In this document: one piece after another, positions 1-12,152 of the stretch
Layout of the letters: the number at the start of each line of letters is the position of its first letter
Position numbering within the stretch: the first letter of the stretch is position 1
NCBI RefSeq assembly: GCF_034190915.1
Contig: NW_026947490.1
Location: 67,507,494 to 67,571,493 of the forward strand
DNA from: Cavia porcellus
Lineage: Eukaryota; Chordata; Mammalia; Rodentia; Caviidae
DNA: 64,000 nucleotides
Direction: 5' to 3'
Notes under the pieces: generated by a model
Seen by the model: only the letters and a program-made list of their open reading frames with translations
Told to the model about the DNA's origin: nothing
Databases searched by the model: none
Translations under genes and position numbers: made by a program

Positions 1-303
1 GTCCATCAAAGGCCCAAGTGTCAGAAGCTTGCTCCCCAGCCTGTTGTGCTGGCAGAGGTATAAACTAAGGGACTCTGCAGTAGGCCCTTTGGCCACTGGG
101 GCATGCCACTGACCCACTGGACAAAGGACCCTCTCTCTCCATTGCTCCCCCCATGCTGCCCAGCCTCCCCACAGCATCAAAATCAAGAAGGCCATTTGAC
201 CATTAGCATAAGTCTCTAAAACCATGAGCTTAAATAAACCTTTTCTCTTTGTTACATGAGCACCTCAGATGTCTGTGATAGTAACAGAAAACTAGAGTAA
301 CAC
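1..303 (+). mobile_element. MaLR-type LTR, 3' portion
   Basis: Cut by the window edge. The sequence ends in the pattern seen in mammalian MaLR (ERVL-related) LTRs: a polyadenylation signal AATAAA at 233-238, a T-rich stretch, then a terminus with 'actagagtaacaca'. The same architecture recurs near 2.2, 36.3 and 52.4 kb. Non-coding solo LTR relic; family name from recognition only. Confidence 0.6.
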
Positions 304-692
304 AGCTATTTTGTCCTGATATTGTCCCTGATATGGTCACATCTGCCAAAACACAGAGGACGGTAGAATAGTAAGTCATAATCTAGGCAGGAACTTAAGA
401 GCCATTTACTGAGGAGACATAGTGACGGTGTGGTCACTACCCACCCCGAACTTCCTGAAGTGAAGTCCCATTACTCTTCTATAGTTTTCACATTGTCTCT
501 GTGCCCTCCAATATACTTTTTAAAACTCTCTGTATTACTTAAGTATCTCTGAGGCTAAGTACACTAAGCATGGATTAATCAAGGATCAGTGTAGGACCCA
601 AAATAAACTCCCAGGGTCACATGTTGCTCCGAGCTCTTTGCAATAACATTACAAAGAGTCTTTTTTAGTCAACATATTAAAAACATAGATGA

Positions 693-847
693 AACCAGGC
701 ATGGTGGCACACGCCTATAACCCCAGCACTTGGGAAGCTGAGGCAAGAGGATTGCTGTGTGTTCAAGGCCAGCCTGGGCTACAAAGTGAGTTCAAGTCCA
801 GCCTGAACTGCACAGTGAAACTGTCTCAAAAAGACAAAAATAAATTA
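693..847 (+). mobile_element. B1 SINE with internal duplication
   Basis: 7SL-derived SINE. It starts 'accaggcatggtggcacacgc' minus its last base and contains the 'cccagcacttgggaagctgagg' type core. The ~29-bp rodent B1 internal duplication is visible as two similar units at 761-789 and 790-818. It ends with the 'ctgtctcaaaaa' type A-rich tail. An ATG-initiated frame crossing it is a SINE artefact, not a gene. Confidence 0.9.
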
Positions 848-2182
848 ATAGGTAATAAAAAGCAATCACAGACTTGTAAAACTTTCTTCACAATGTTAAT
901 AGGGCAAATCACATGAGGTTTTCCTACCCTACAATCTTAAAAATCATGTTGACATTCCTGCAGCAGGAAGCTGGTGCCGGCGGGTACACCCACACTGGAG
1001 TTTTCCCCAAGGGACTGCTTTGGTGACATGCAGGTCTGGATCGTTGGACAGAAACAAGCTTTCTGAGGGCAAAAGAAAAAAAGAAAAGAAATCCTTTTGG
1101 TTTGAGCCCTGTCCCCTCCTCAGAGGTCTTTGTGACCAGGTCATTGTGTTTTGGGAAGATCACATGGCCTTTGGGTATCCAGTTGTCCAGTCTTGATCTG
1201 ATGTTCCAGCACACAGGGACATCTGTCCAATCCTCTGGTTTCCACAGGAGAATCCCCACCAAACACAGCCTGGCCTGTGCCACTGTCTGAAGACTATAGC
1301 CAGAGAACTGATGGTCATTCTCTTTGCTCAAAGCAGAAAAATAAAACAAGTCATTTGATAAATCATGAACTACAGCATCCTTCACTCTTTCTGTGTTTTG
1401 CCTTTTCTGCTTTTTCCTCCTTATTCCAAAATATTTAAAAATAAGTTCAGAGAATTTCAAGAACAAAAATATAACCACACAATTCATCAGTTTCTGACTG
1501 ACTGTGGAAGAAATTTCTTAAGAGAACTTGGGGAAAAAGACTTCTTTCTAAAAGAAATTATTTCTAGAAATATTCATCTGCATTTCTAATGCTTTAATAC
1601 CCAAATGCTTCACTTATGTAAAGTTTAAAAGTAGTTCGTGAAGTCTACTTCAAAATGGCAGTTAGGACTCACAGATTTACCTCTCCTTTACCCAAAAACA
1701 CACCAAAATAAAGATAGCAACACTGACAAAACCCCAGAGAGCCCCACACACACACTGCCTTTTACAGAGTAGGGCGCCAAGCTCTTTCAGTCTAGGTCAG
1801 ACTCAAGACTCAGGAACATCGAGCCACTGGCAGGAAGCCCATGACATAGAAAATGAAGAAAAGAAGGGAGGAAGAGGAAGAAGAGCAAGAAGGAGAAGAG
1901 AAGAACTGGCCATTTAGCAAGACACTCATTTGGGTGACCACTGGAGCTCACTGCGAAGCTCTTTTTCTCAAGACTCCTGGTTTTCTCTACGAGCCTTCTC
2001 TCACCTGGTCGCACCCTCACGTCCCAGCCTTCAGGCCTCTGTGCACTCTGCGGGGCAGAGCCTTCGGCTGCCCCATCCACTGTCCTTCCCAATCGCCTCT
2101 CCAGACGGCTTCTTCTTGTTTTGCCTTCAAGACACAGCTGAAATCGCCCTGTCCACTTATTAACTTGAATCTTTGCTTCCCC
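848..2182. other. Unassigned intergenic DNA
   Basis: No repeat family recognised. Open frames on both strands (one of 187 codons on the minus strand at 924-1487) lack domain similarity, are low-complexity in parts and have no recognisable splice context. I see a purine-rich tract at 1849-1906 and nothing else. Confidence 0.5.
1849..1906 (+). repeat. GA-rich low-complexity tract
   Basis: Almost uninterrupted purines of the aag/gag type. It drives a glutamate- and lysine-rich spurious frame on the plus strand. Confidence 0.8.
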
Positions 2183-2645
2183 GGTGCTACGGCTTGTGTC
2201 TAGATGTCCCCTAAAGCCTCATGTGGTCATAGGTGGGGCTTTTTGGAGGTGGCTGGATCTAGAGTGTCATGCTGGGGTCAAGGATGCGGTGCCGGGACTG
2301 ACTTATGCTGCAGCACTAGGATTAAGCTGCCCTACTCTGGGTGTGAGTGTTGCCTCCCTTAAGGGTGGGTGACCTAGACAGAATACAGGAGACCTAGGCA
2401 GAATACAGGAGATAGGAAGAGAGTCACTGCTTGCCCCTTGTAGCTGTCTGTGTGCTGCCCTGCCATCTTCTGCCTGCCATGAACTGTTTGTCCTCAGAGA
2501 TGCTCCTCTGCCATCCCACCCTGCCGTGAAGCCAGCCAGCTACGGCCTGCAGCTTTTCCAGACTCTGATCCACATAAACCTTTCCTCCTTCACCTCTGGG
2601 GGTCAGGTCATTTGCTCAGCAGAAGAAAAGTAACTATGACACCCA
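2183..2645 (+). mobile_element. MaLR-type LTR, near full length
   Basis: Starts 'ggtgctacggcttgtgtcta', includes 'aaagcctcatgtggtcat', a 'gtgagtgttgcctccctt' segment and a 'cataaacctttcc' polyadenylation region at 2572-2584, and ends near 'agtaactatgacaccc'. This matches the layout of the MaLR LTRs at 36.3 and 52.4 kb. It contains a 20-bp tandem duplication at 2371-2410. Confidence 0.7.
2371..2410 (+). repeat. 20-bp tandem duplication
   Basis: Two adjacent copies of 'gacctagacagaatacagga' (2371-2390 and 2391-2410) differing at one base. They lie within the LTR, so this is a local duplication after or during element evolution. Confidence 0.9.
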
Positions 2646-4282
2646 ACAAAAGGGCGCTCTGTGAGGGTCGTGCTTGTCTCTGGGGTCCAGAAGTTGTTCC
2701 TCAGTAGTCACTAGGTGGATTGCTTTTGGAACAACGAGTAAATGGTTGTGAGAATACACCCAGCTGAGTGCCTGAACTTGGTTAAAACAGATTTAGGCAG
2801 AGGGTGAAAAATATATAGTTCCATTTCCCTCCGTTTTCTTTTTTTAACATCAAACAGAAACCAGGATGTTTTAACCTAGAAAAGCTGAGTAACAAGAGGC
2901 TGCCCCTCCTTTTCCTCCAAAGCAACTTCCTTACCAGCCTTGAAAGCAATGGTGATTTAAGGGAAAATCTTGGTGCCCTCTCTTAAGGAAGGACTAGGAG
3001 ATGCTGAGAACTGGATGGAGCTGTCAATGACTCCACCGGAAACAGACATTTTATTTTTTGCTCATGGTTGAAAATGAAAACAAACTTAGACTCAAACATT
3101 TCCTTGCTCTGGGAAAATGTGTGTCTGAAAAGAACCATAGGACCCAAGCAATTGCAATGACTCAAAAACATTGCATTGCCCTTGCGTCAAATCAGGATCT
3201 TATTACGAATTTCAAGAAATAAAATAGCTGAGTTTTCAGATCTTGTGTCATATTTTTGGTGGCAGGTGAGGAGTGGGAAGATGGAAATAAAAAGACTAAT
3301 GGAGTGAGAGAATACAGGGAGTCAGAGACATGGTGAGAGAGAGAGAGAGAGAGAGAGATCTGAGGCCGAGAGTATCAGATGGGCCTGCATGCTAAGACAT
3401 GCGTTCCTGCCAGCAGGGCATTTGGAGGAAGGGAAGGAAACCCTACACCGCTGATGTTGGTTTGTCTCACTTTTTAAGTTCTGGAAGAAATAGATAAGGA
3501 GGTAACAGGGAGCAGGGAAGAGGAGGAGAGGGCAAAGGGAAGCTGTAAAACATTTTAATACATTAAGTGGAGGGAGGATCCTATTACTGTTGCTGGGGTT
3601 TTTCATTGATCATGACCACTGCCAGCTAAAGGGCCCTCAGCACCACCCACAACCTCTCCTTCTCCACAGCTCCTGGAGCAGCTTTGACTCATTCCAGGGA
3701 CAGACCCGCCTACCCCTGGGGACAGACCTTCCCCCAGTCACCCTGCCTCAGACCAGCCTGGAGTCCCTTCCACTTGACCACCACAGAGGCACTGGAAGAG
3801 GGCCCTTCCTCCAAGCGGAGCTGCGGGCGTGCTCGGGCTTTCACGGGGCTCCACTTCCACTAGCTTGAGCACACTCCAGTCCTGCTCTGCTGCCCCCAGC
3901 CCACCCTGTGGCCCCCAGAGGCTCACAGAATAGGGTTGTGTTCACAGAGGAAGACTCCAGAAACTTAGCACTAAATCGAAGCTGGAGCCAAGTAGGAGGT
4001 CACACAGGTCCTCCAGGGTCCCCTTGCAGGGCTCTTGCAACTTCACCACACCAGCCCCTGACTCAAAAGCGCGATGACTTCTTCTTCCAGGCCCCAGAGA
4101 AGTGCAGAGTGGGCACCAGTCACCATCTATACCCAAACGGCCCATCTTCCTGATTCCTCTGCTGTCAGCCTCTCATCTCTTTCTTCCCCATCTGAACTTT
4201 GCAATATCTGCAAATTATCACTCAGCCGATAAAACCCGCCCAGAGAAAGTCATCTCCTAAATTAACTAGCATGAAGACACCG
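2646..4282. other. Unassigned intergenic DNA
   Basis: No gene or confident repeat apart from a (GA)12 microsatellite at 3335-3358. GC content rises around 3.6-4.1 kb, but the overlapping frames there show no recognisable protein. Confidence 0.5.
3335..3358 (+). repeat. (GA)12 microsatellite
   Basis: Pure GA dinucleotide run, potentially polymorphic. Confidence 0.95.
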
Positions 4283-4450
4283 ATGTTTATTTAGTTAGTA
4301 CTGGGAATTGGACTCAACTTTCACACTGAGCCTCTTTCCTAGCCCTTTTCCTTTTTTTTATTTTGAGACAGAGTCTCTCTGCGAACTGGCTGAACTGGAA
4401 TCTGAGATCCTCCTGCTGGGATTGTAGGCACAGACCACCATACCTGGCAG
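4283..4450 (-). mobile_element. B1-dID dimeric SINE
   Basis: On the minus strand a B1 monomer (4350-4450, with the 'gagactctgtctcaaaataaaa' type end) is followed by a diverged ID half (4283-4349). The B1-then-ID order is the B1-dID arrangement known in non-muroid rodents. Diverged and inactive. Confidence 0.75.
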
Positions 4451-6120
4451 GATCACCTTACTGACAGGGCTTGACTTGGAGATGATTTGGGATGATGGCA
4501 GCCCTAACGACCACAGAAGCACTGCAGAGGGCACCTGCAACGTTCCTACGGCTGCAGTGTACCCCAGGCCTCAGGGTCACTGCCGCTGCTCAGAACACGG
4601 CCCGAGCCAAGCCCTTGACCCCCTCACTCAGGTTTCCTCATCCAAGAGATCGTGAGGCCTGTCTGCTCCATGCACTGGGACTCTTTACCAGAGTTTTTTC
4701 TTTATTCCAGACCTTTCCATCAGTCCCTAGGTCCTGGACAGTCCATCCACCTTGGGAAGCATCCCTAGCAACAAGGCCTCTTCTTTTAACAGAGAACATC
4801 TATTTTCCAACTTCTTCAGTGAACGTTACTAAACCATTTGCCTCCTGGTCTCCTTCCAAACTATCACCCAGGGTCCCTTTCTTCACACTGCTGTCGTTTC
4901 TTTCCCCACCATACAGCTCCATGTACTTCTCCTCTGTCTCGCTATCGATTTCTAAATGATCCATGATCCCAGCACATCAAAACCCCAATCCTGCTGTCTT
5001 CAGGATTCTTTAACTCAAGAGGGAGGTCACAGTCCCACCAAGCTGTTACCAACTCCGAAACCTCAGTTACCTGTGGTATAAAAGCCTTTGTAAGAGGTCA
5101 GTGTTCGGGGTCCTGCTGGCAGTTCTGTCACCTTTAACCAGGCAGGAAATCCCTTAACCCTCAGTGTGGCTCTGAGCCGCGTGTCCTGGGTACCATCACT
5201 CACCCTCGTGTCTGAGTCTCTGCCTCCCCACCTCAGCTCCCAAACCTTGCCACACAGGTGAGCCACAGCGCTGTGGCCCCAGGGACATGTTATCACCACA
5301 GCAGAGCCAGGAGAGGCTGCCCTGTGGACACTGAGCTTAAACCAGTCCCCATAATCTGTGGCTCACACTGGGAGAGATGCTGAGACGGAGGATAAAAAAC
5401 CCACCACAGAGGGTTTAGGAAGGTGACAAAGGTGACATTTGACTGGAGAGCAGGAGGAGTCACCACATGGTGATTCTGGGGTAAGGACTGCAGGCAGGCA
5501 GATGCACAGAGATGCTGGATGAGAGGCTGGGGGTTGGGACAGAGCAGCAGGTGAGATCACAAGGACCCAAAAGCACTGAGCTGGCAGGAGCTGATGTCAT
5601 CCAAAGCCGTTTATAAGGCCGGGAGGCCAGGTGGAAGTAGAGAGGATGGCAGGGCACTGCAGCTGTGAGTTGGTGAGGTGCTGCTGAGCTTGCACTGGGG
5701 CCGTGGATGTGGGCAGATTCTAGGTACCATGAAGGCAAAGCCATCAGGATGTCATGAATTGCCCACGAAATAAGAGAGAAAGAAGTGTTATGCAGTGCCA
5801 AGGGCCTGAGCTCATGAACAGACGGAGCAGCCACTGCAGGCTGGGGAAGGACGGTCCCCTGCTCATCGGCAGCACGGCCTTGGCCCAGGGAGGCTGGTAC
5901 ATAGCACCACACACCTCTGCGGAGATCTGCAGCCCTGGAAACCACGGAGATGGCTCAGAGGAAAGGGACTCATGGCCCCACGAGACAGGCACCACAGGGA
6001 AAGGGAGGATGCTGAGGTTTGGGCCAAAGCCATCGCAAGAAGGCAGTGGCTGCTAAGAGATGAAAGCTCGCATGACCTTAAGGAGGCACGTCAGCTCCTC
6101 ATGTCTGCTGCCTGGTATAT
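4451..6120. other. Unassigned intergenic DNA
   Basis: No confident element. A short stretch near 5130-5180 ('ctttaaccaggcaggaaatc' then 'ccttaaccctcagtg') faintly resembles a MIR SINE in minus orientation. No coding signal recognised. Confidence 0.4.
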
Positions 6121-6154
6121 TCTGTCTATCTGTCTGACTGACTCTGTCTGTCTT
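6121..6154 (+). repeat. CTGT-type microsatellite
   Basis: Imperfect tetranucleotide run of ctgt, ctat and ctga units, directly beside the SINE on its right. Confidence 0.8.
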
Positions 6155-6156
6155 TT

Positions 6157-6312
6157 GCACTGAACTGTATGCCCAGCCTTTTTTCATTTTTTATTTTGAG
6201 ACAAGGTTTCACTAAGTCACTAAGTTGCCCAGGCTGCGCTCAAAATTTGAATGCTCCTGCTTCAGCCTTCCAGAATATTGGCATGGCAGGCATGCACTAC
6301 CATACCCAGCTT
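6157..6312 (-). mobile_element. B1 with residual ID half
   Basis: Minus-strand B1: 'ttttgagacaaggtttcact' is the 3' end and 'aggcatgcactaccataccc' the 5' end. About 20 bases of an ID half ('gcactgaactgtatgccc') sit on its 3' side at 6157-6178, so it was probably a B1-dID. Confidence 0.75.
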
Positions 6313-6487
6313 AGCCCTACTTCTTAAAATCAATTTCAAAATACCTTGTGCGGCCTACCAATAGGCGTTCCTTCACTTTTGTGAATGAGTCTCCTTTTCT
6401 TGGAATTTGTCTGTCTAGAGTATAGAGACAGAAACATCCATGACAATATCTTCCTGCTACATAAACTGTGTCAGGTTACTGAGTTTA

Positions 6488-6534
6488 CCTGTCTGTCTGT
6501 CTGTCTACCTGCCTAACCATCCATCCATCCATCT
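6488..6534 (+). repeat. (CTGT)n / (CCAT)n microsatellite
   Basis: Four or more ctgt units followed by four 'ccat' units; compound tetranucleotide repeat. Confidence 0.85.
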
Positions 6535-6837
6535 CTGGGTTCTGCCTTCCTCTATCTTGATGAGGGTCTCAGGCAGATTCTGCCATGGTAGAGAAGATGA
6601 CTCCCAACAACCGTGGACTTTTGTGACCCTTGGGAAGGCCACTCCCTCTCAGCACCCACAACTGTCTCTGAAAAAATGTTTTGTTGGCCTGCTTAGGTCT
6701 CCAGCCTCTCTGTGGTCAGAGTGGTGTTGGCTGCAAGCGTTTAATTCACCAACACACCAGAAATACACAGAATGAAATGACCTAAGCAAGACGAAACGCC
6801 AAGAGCTATGTTCTGCAAGGTAAGGAGAACGGCCTTA

Positions 6838-6914
6838 GGGCTGAACTTCTAGCTCAGGGGTGCAGCACCTGAGGTACTGAGCTGGAGTCCTGGTACCCCA
6901 CAAAAGAAATAAAA
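6838..6914 (+). mobile_element. Diverged ID SINE
   Basis: Contains A-box-like 'tctagctcaggggtgcagca', a B-box-like 'ctggagtcctggtacccc' and an A-rich tail. Heavily diverged from the young ID copies elsewhere. Confidence 0.55.
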
Positions 6915-7055
6915 TGGCCTTCTCTGTGAAAGGCAGTTGGTATCATAATGCATCTGTGCATAATCCATAGGTGTTTCAATATGATTAAGGGATGTTTCCC
7001 TGTTACACTCACACCCACACACAGATCCATGCAGAAGTATTCCCTTAGCATTGAA

Positions 7056-7150
7056 ACTGGGGTCAGAGGGCGCAGTTCACCGTAAACACTTCTCTAGCGT
7101 GGTCAAAGTGCTCGGTCCCATCCCCCATGCGTAAAAATTAGGTAAATAAA
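7056..7150 (+). mobile_element. Possible ID SINE relic
   Basis: Weak ID layout: 'ggcgcagttcaccg', 'acacttctctagcgtgg', 'gctcggtcccatccccc', then an A-rich tail. Could be chance. Confidence 0.3.
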
Positions 7151-7399
7151 TGTAACAAAATTTAAGACAGTTCATTTATGCTAGTGGCTACAAAATTTCA
7201 TCATATAGTTTTAATAGCCTTAATGGGCAGAGCCCATTAAGTCACAAGATACACAGTTCTAGAAATAAAAATCTGTAATCCTTATGACTAAATCAGAAAG
7301 TTTTGCAGGGTAACTTGTCATTAACCACACAGCCCTCACCCATCTCCTCACCTCCCTCACATGAGCCGTAGCACATGGGGCACAGTGACCCATGGTGCT

Positions 7400-7495
7400 C
7401 ACAGTGGAGAGCACAGGCCCCACGCTGCCACTCAGCACACACAAGGCCCTGGCTCCACCCCAGCACCACAAAACTTAAATCAATAAATTTTTAAA
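7400..7495 (+). mobile_element. Possible ID SINE relic
   Basis: The 3' half reads 'aaggccctggctccacccca' followed by 'gcaccacaaaac' and an AT tail, as in the older ID type. The 5' half is poorly preserved. Confidence 0.35.
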
Positions 7496-7499
7496 AAAG

Positions 7500-8240
7500 A
7501 TTCATTTGAAAGGGTATTGAGTAAGGATTTTCTCAGGGAAATCAAGTGTGCCTTTCCTGGGGTATCATCAGCTAATTCTTTGCATTTTAATGACTTCGTG
7601 CAAACTGGGAAAACACTTGTGGCCTGGTAGAGGGGACCACAGTTGTCTGCTTAAGGGCCTTTGTAGACACTGACCTGTTGCTTCTGAGGACACAGGGGCA
7701 GTGAGAAAAGCAGAAATAAATTTCCTAAAAGGTGGAGAGGGAGGCATAGAAGCCTCGGGTTTTGATATATAGCGTGGAGAATAGAGGGCAGCAGGAAAGA
7801 GAGCAGGTCACACAAACTGAGGTCCCCGGGAGACCTGGGAGTGTGACACATGTTAGGGGGAGGGAGGTTTGCCAGAGACTGGTTCCTGTACCAGGCCTCC
7901 CACCACCTTTGCAGGAGAATGAACCCCAACAGCCAGTGCTCAGTCACACAGGGACTGATCACTCTAGGTGTGTTACCCGCACCACCTTCTCCTTGACTTT
8001 GTGCAAAATTACATCATCCCACGAGCACAGCAGGCAAAGAGTGAGGGGAGTTTTCAAATGACAGCTTGGGTCAGGAGGGTGTAAATGGTCAGGCAGAAAG
8101 GAGTGTATGAAAGTTGCCAAAGCATGAGTGACACCACCCTCAATCTCTGTGCATCCACCACTTACAGATACTCTGCACAAAGCTCAAGAAATTAATCATG
8201 ATTTCCTAGACGAATGACCAAAAAGGTAAGAATAAACAAA
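7500..8240. other. Unassigned intergenic DNA
   Basis: Nothing recognised beyond short shadow frames. Confidence 0.4.
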
Positions 8241-8310
8241 GGTTAGAGACACAGCTCAGCGGTAGGGTGCTTGCCTGTGCTGAAGGCACTGGGGTTAACC
8301 CACAGCACTA

Positions 8311-8341
<31 letters not shown>
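8241..8341 (+). mobile_element. ID SINE, older 'agcacta' type, long A tail
   Basis: Body 'agacacagctcagcggtagg' (A box region) to 'ggttaacccacagcactac', followed by 30 uninterrupted A residues (8312-8341). The body is diverged while the tail is pure, so the tail is probably secondarily expanded. Confidence 0.85.
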
Positions 8342-8342
<1 letters not shown>

Positions 8343-8459
8343 AGAAAGAGTAGATAAATACCTGCAAGAAAATTTAACTGTTTTAACTGGGATACCAAAT
8401 CTTAATTTACATCAATATCCTTTTTTATATTCCTGCTAATTTTTAAAAAACATAAATAT

Positions 8460-9870
8460 CTTCTAATTTTCACCATATGTAAAATTCCTTTTGCAAGATT
8501 TACCTTCCACATACTGGCAAGAAAAACAGACTCAAAGATCAACAGAACAGATTGCAAGATACAGAACCAACTTCAAACACATTAAGCCACCTTATCATTG
8601 CCAAAGGTGCCAAACACATTCACTGGAGAAAGCCTCTTTAACAAATGGTGCTGGAAAACTGGCTCTGCACACGGCAGAGATTAAAATTGGACCCATATCT
8701 TTCACCATGCACTAAACTGAATTCAAAATGGGTCAGAGATCTAACTATTAAAACAGGAACATTAAATCTGCTGGAAGATAGAGTAGGTAAAACTCTTTGA
8801 GACACTGGTGTACACTAAGACTTTATGAATAAAACCCTGATTGCATAGGAACTATCACAAAGCACCAACAACTGGGATCTCATCTTATTAAAAAGCTTTT
8901 GCACAGCAAGAGAAACCACCAACAGAGTGACGAGACAACTCATGATATGAGAAAAAGTATTTACCAGCTGTTCCTCAGACAAAAGATTACTATCAACACA
9001 AAAAGAACTCAAAAAAATCAGACCTCTTTAATTTTAATGAGCCAATCCAAAAAATGGGCATCTGAGATGAATACATACCTCTTAGATAAAAAAATACAAA
9101 CAGAAAATAAATATGTGAAAAAATGTTCAACACCATTGGCCAACCGAAAGATGCAATTTGAAACACTAAGATTCCACGTCATCCCAGAAAGAATGGAAAT
9201 CAACCAATCAAGAAATCAAACTAATAACAATTCCTATAGGGGCTGTGGGGAAAAAAGAGCCCTTCTCCACTATTGGTGGGAGTGTAGACTGGTGCGACCA
9301 CTGTGGAAATCAGCATGGAGATCCCGTAAAAAACTAGGACTGGAGATCCCATTCTACTCAGCTATTCCCCTGCTGGGTATCTGCCCAGAACTAATGTTTA
9401 TAGCAGCTCAATCTGTACTAGCCAGATCTTGGAAACAACCCAAATGCCCATCAACTGAAGAATGCATAAAAAGATGTGGTATTTTTATACAATGGAATAC
9501 TAATCAGCCATAAATAAGGATAAATTCAAGGCTTTTGTAGGTAAGTGGATGCAATTAGAGACCATACTCATAAGTCAAATAAGTAAGTCAAATCAGACTC
9601 ACATGTGTGAACATATTTTATCCCTAGTGTGAGAAGCTGAAAGAAATTATATATATGTACACTATATATGTATATGAAGTTAAGATAGTTATACTACCAA
9701 TTTCCCTTAGTTCACTGAAAAGAAAGGTTTGTGCTAATATTTTTGGGACAATTAAATGCCGATATGTTGTACTCTAAGTAACTAATTTAAAGATAACAAT
9801 ACACAATGTATTAACCATTGTTACCCTACCATTATCTTGATTTGAAATTTTTTTCTCTTTAAAATAAAAA
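8460..9870 (+). mobile_element. LINE-1, 3' part of ORF2 and 3' UTR (decayed)
   Basis: The nucleotide order matches the 3' end of rodent LINE-1: 'aaatggtgctggaaaactgg' (8643), 'acccatatctttcaccatgc' (8691), 'aaaagcttttgcacagcaag' (8891), a 'ctattggtgggagtgtagac' segment (9271), 'caacccaaatgcccatcaac' and 'tacaatggaatac' before the end of ORF2 near 9510. The frame at 8899-9513 shows an LHYWWEC...PLWKSAW pattern typical of the reverse transcriptase C-terminal region, but upstream the frame is broken by stops and shifts. 5'-truncated and dead; the left edge and 3' UTR limit are approximate. Confidence 0.85.
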
Positions 9871-11202
9871 GAAAATTTACCTGCCACAATCCTACAACTT
9901 TCCTATCCATTCAATTTTGATCTTATACTTTCCTTCTTTCTCAGTGTAAAACAACCAATCACCCTTTGAAAAAAATCACACTCTTCTCACTAATGAAAAC
10001 ATATCTTCAAACTTTATAGCTTCTTTTACACAGGATGTCACACTTCCCTGACACATACCACGCTTCCCCTAAAGTAAGACCTAAGTAGAGATCAAAACTC
10101 CCAGTCCCGATCGGCCTATCCTGGCCTTACCTGCCTTACAGAGTGGCCACCCCACAAGAGAATAGCAGGTCTATGATAGTCTGTGTGATGCCAGCTATTA
10201 ATTACAGTGGACATTTTCCAGTTAGGTCTTCTTTTCAGGGAAATGCAGTAGTTTTCTATTTTTAAATAGTGCATTAATTAGAAATTAACTTTTCATACTC
10301 TAGAGTTCTAGTGAAAACTAGAAACTTGAGCTGTTTTATATCAGCATTTTATAAATGATAACTGTTTTGTAATTTTTAGAAATGTTTCCTTATAGCACAA
10401 TTTTAGTGTTTATTAATGCAATCTAATATAGTTTGCCTCTTTATACTATGTAAATATTTTAGCAACCAATAGTTCAAAATTTTAACTTACCTAGATGTTT
10501 AACTTACCTATCAGATGTTTCATAAATACCTTTTACTTATCACAATTTTAAGACGTCAGATTTCTGAAAAAGATTTGAAACTATCAACTTACCCCATTTA
10601 CATTTATAGTCAGCTAATTTATACATTTTGAATGGTCATGCTAGAAACTGCTCCTTAAACAAAATTAGCCATCAAAAGGTTTAGAAAACGTCACCTCAAA
10701 ACAAGTTATTTTAGTACATAGATTATTTTCAGCTAAAAGCACCTTTAAAAATAGCAGCATATAGGAAGGGCACCAAGAGAGAGGCAGGGGAACAGGAGAG
10801 GAGTGGAAGAGGACATAGAACACATGTGAGGTGCCGCTACCCACAATGAGGGTGATCATTATGTCCCGCAAATCGTACAAACAAAAATAGAAAAGAAAAA
10901 TAGTGTAGTGAAAAGCCAGGAATTCTGATGCTCCCCTTGTCCTACTAAAGAAAGATTCTCCCAAGAAATTCAGTTGTTATCTATCCTGTCCCAGGGAATT
11001 CCCGCAAGCAGTATGGTTCATTCTTATCACCAGGCAAAAGACATCACCACACCCAGTCAGACCTGGGCACAACTTGCTCATCTACCCCAGCACAAGACAG
11101 GAGTCCCAGCAAAAACAAGATGGTCACACTGAAGCTTGTTTACACCAGGGCTCTCTCACATGGCAAAAATGTGTAGATTTCCTTCGCAGACATTAATTGA
11201 CT
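9871..11202. other. Unassigned, AT-rich DNA
   Basis: AT-rich, especially 10200-10660. Part may be LINE-1 3' UTR or an older relic. No coding frame of note. Confidence 0.4.
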
Positions 11203-11530
11203 TTCTAGTATTGTTACAAAGCACCAGAGGTCCTTGACTTACAGAGAACAAAGATTTATTAGCTCACAGTTTGGAAGTTTCAGCCCATGGCCAGGCAGAC
11301 CCACTGCTTCTGCATCTGAAGAGAAGCAGACACAGTTGAGCAAGGCTGCTCACCCCCATGCTGAGATAAAAGAGGCCTGAGGGGAAAGGTCTGCGGCCCA
11401 CCACCCCTCAAGGACATGACCCTCCTGTCCTGAGTCCCCCTGGGCCTGACTTTCTGAAGACTCCCCTCACCTCACAGGCTGGAACCAAGTCTTTAGAATG
11501 GGGGCCTTTAGAGATCCTGGACAACAGACA
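11203..11530 (-). mobile_element. LTR relic, MaLR-like
   Basis: On the minus strand the end reads 'ctaataaatctttgttctct' (polyadenylation signal) then a terminus ending 'tgttacaatactag'. The body includes 'cccatggccaggcagaccca'. Similar to the element at 37.7-38.15 kb in layout; family uncertain. Confidence 0.5.
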
Positions 11531-11681
11531 TAATTGTTCTTATTCAACAAGTTTCAAAGTAGCTAAAGCCAGAAAGATGTGTGTCATAGACCAGTTTAGT
11601 TCTAAAAGCAGAGTTTTCAACACAGCTAGAACACAGACTCCAGGGGATCCTATCAAAGAATGGGCAAAGAAAGCATTCCCA

Positions 11682-11820
11682 TTGGGCATAGAGGTACGAG
11701 TCTAAAACCCCAGCATTCAGGAGTCTGAGACAGGAGAATCCCAAGTTCAACCCCAGCCTGGACCGTGGAACAAGATCTCGTCCAAAGAAAGAAAGGAAAA
11801 TAAAATAAAACAGGAAAAAA
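11682..11820 (+). mobile_element. B1 SINE, diverged
   Basis: 'gggcatagaggtacgagtct', 'ccccagcattcaggagtctg' and 'agacaggagaatccc' mark the B1 core, followed by an A-rich tail. It lacks a clear internal duplication. Confidence 0.75.
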
Positions 11821-12152
11821 GAGAGGAAAAGCATTTTCTATGAACTTGGCATAACTAGCTGTGAAAAACCAGCAAACTCACTTATCCCGAGAGCCTAACC
11901 CTACAAATACTTGTTTTCTTTTCACCTTCAGAGTGGGATAATTAAGTAAAAACATTAGCAGATTACCTTCTTCCATTCTTCTCATTCTGCTTGAGCTTTT
12001 TGTTTGTCTTTAAAAGTCTTTTCCCTAGTACTACAAAATGAAAATAAAGTTCTTCAGAAGAATTGTAGAAATGTTAATCTTTTCAAATACTTCTACAGCT
12101 CGGCAGATGGCCCTGGCCAGCCTGATTCTGGAACCCTCGTTCTTTAAACGCA

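Noticed and set aside
924..1487. 187-codon minus-strand frame
   Set aside because: No domain or plausible splice structure; competing frames on the opposite strand; composition uneven with lysine- and phenylalanine-rich patches.
8899..9513. 204-codon frame as a cellular gene
   Set aside because: It is LINE-1 ORF2-derived (late reverse transcriptase region), frame-broken upstream.
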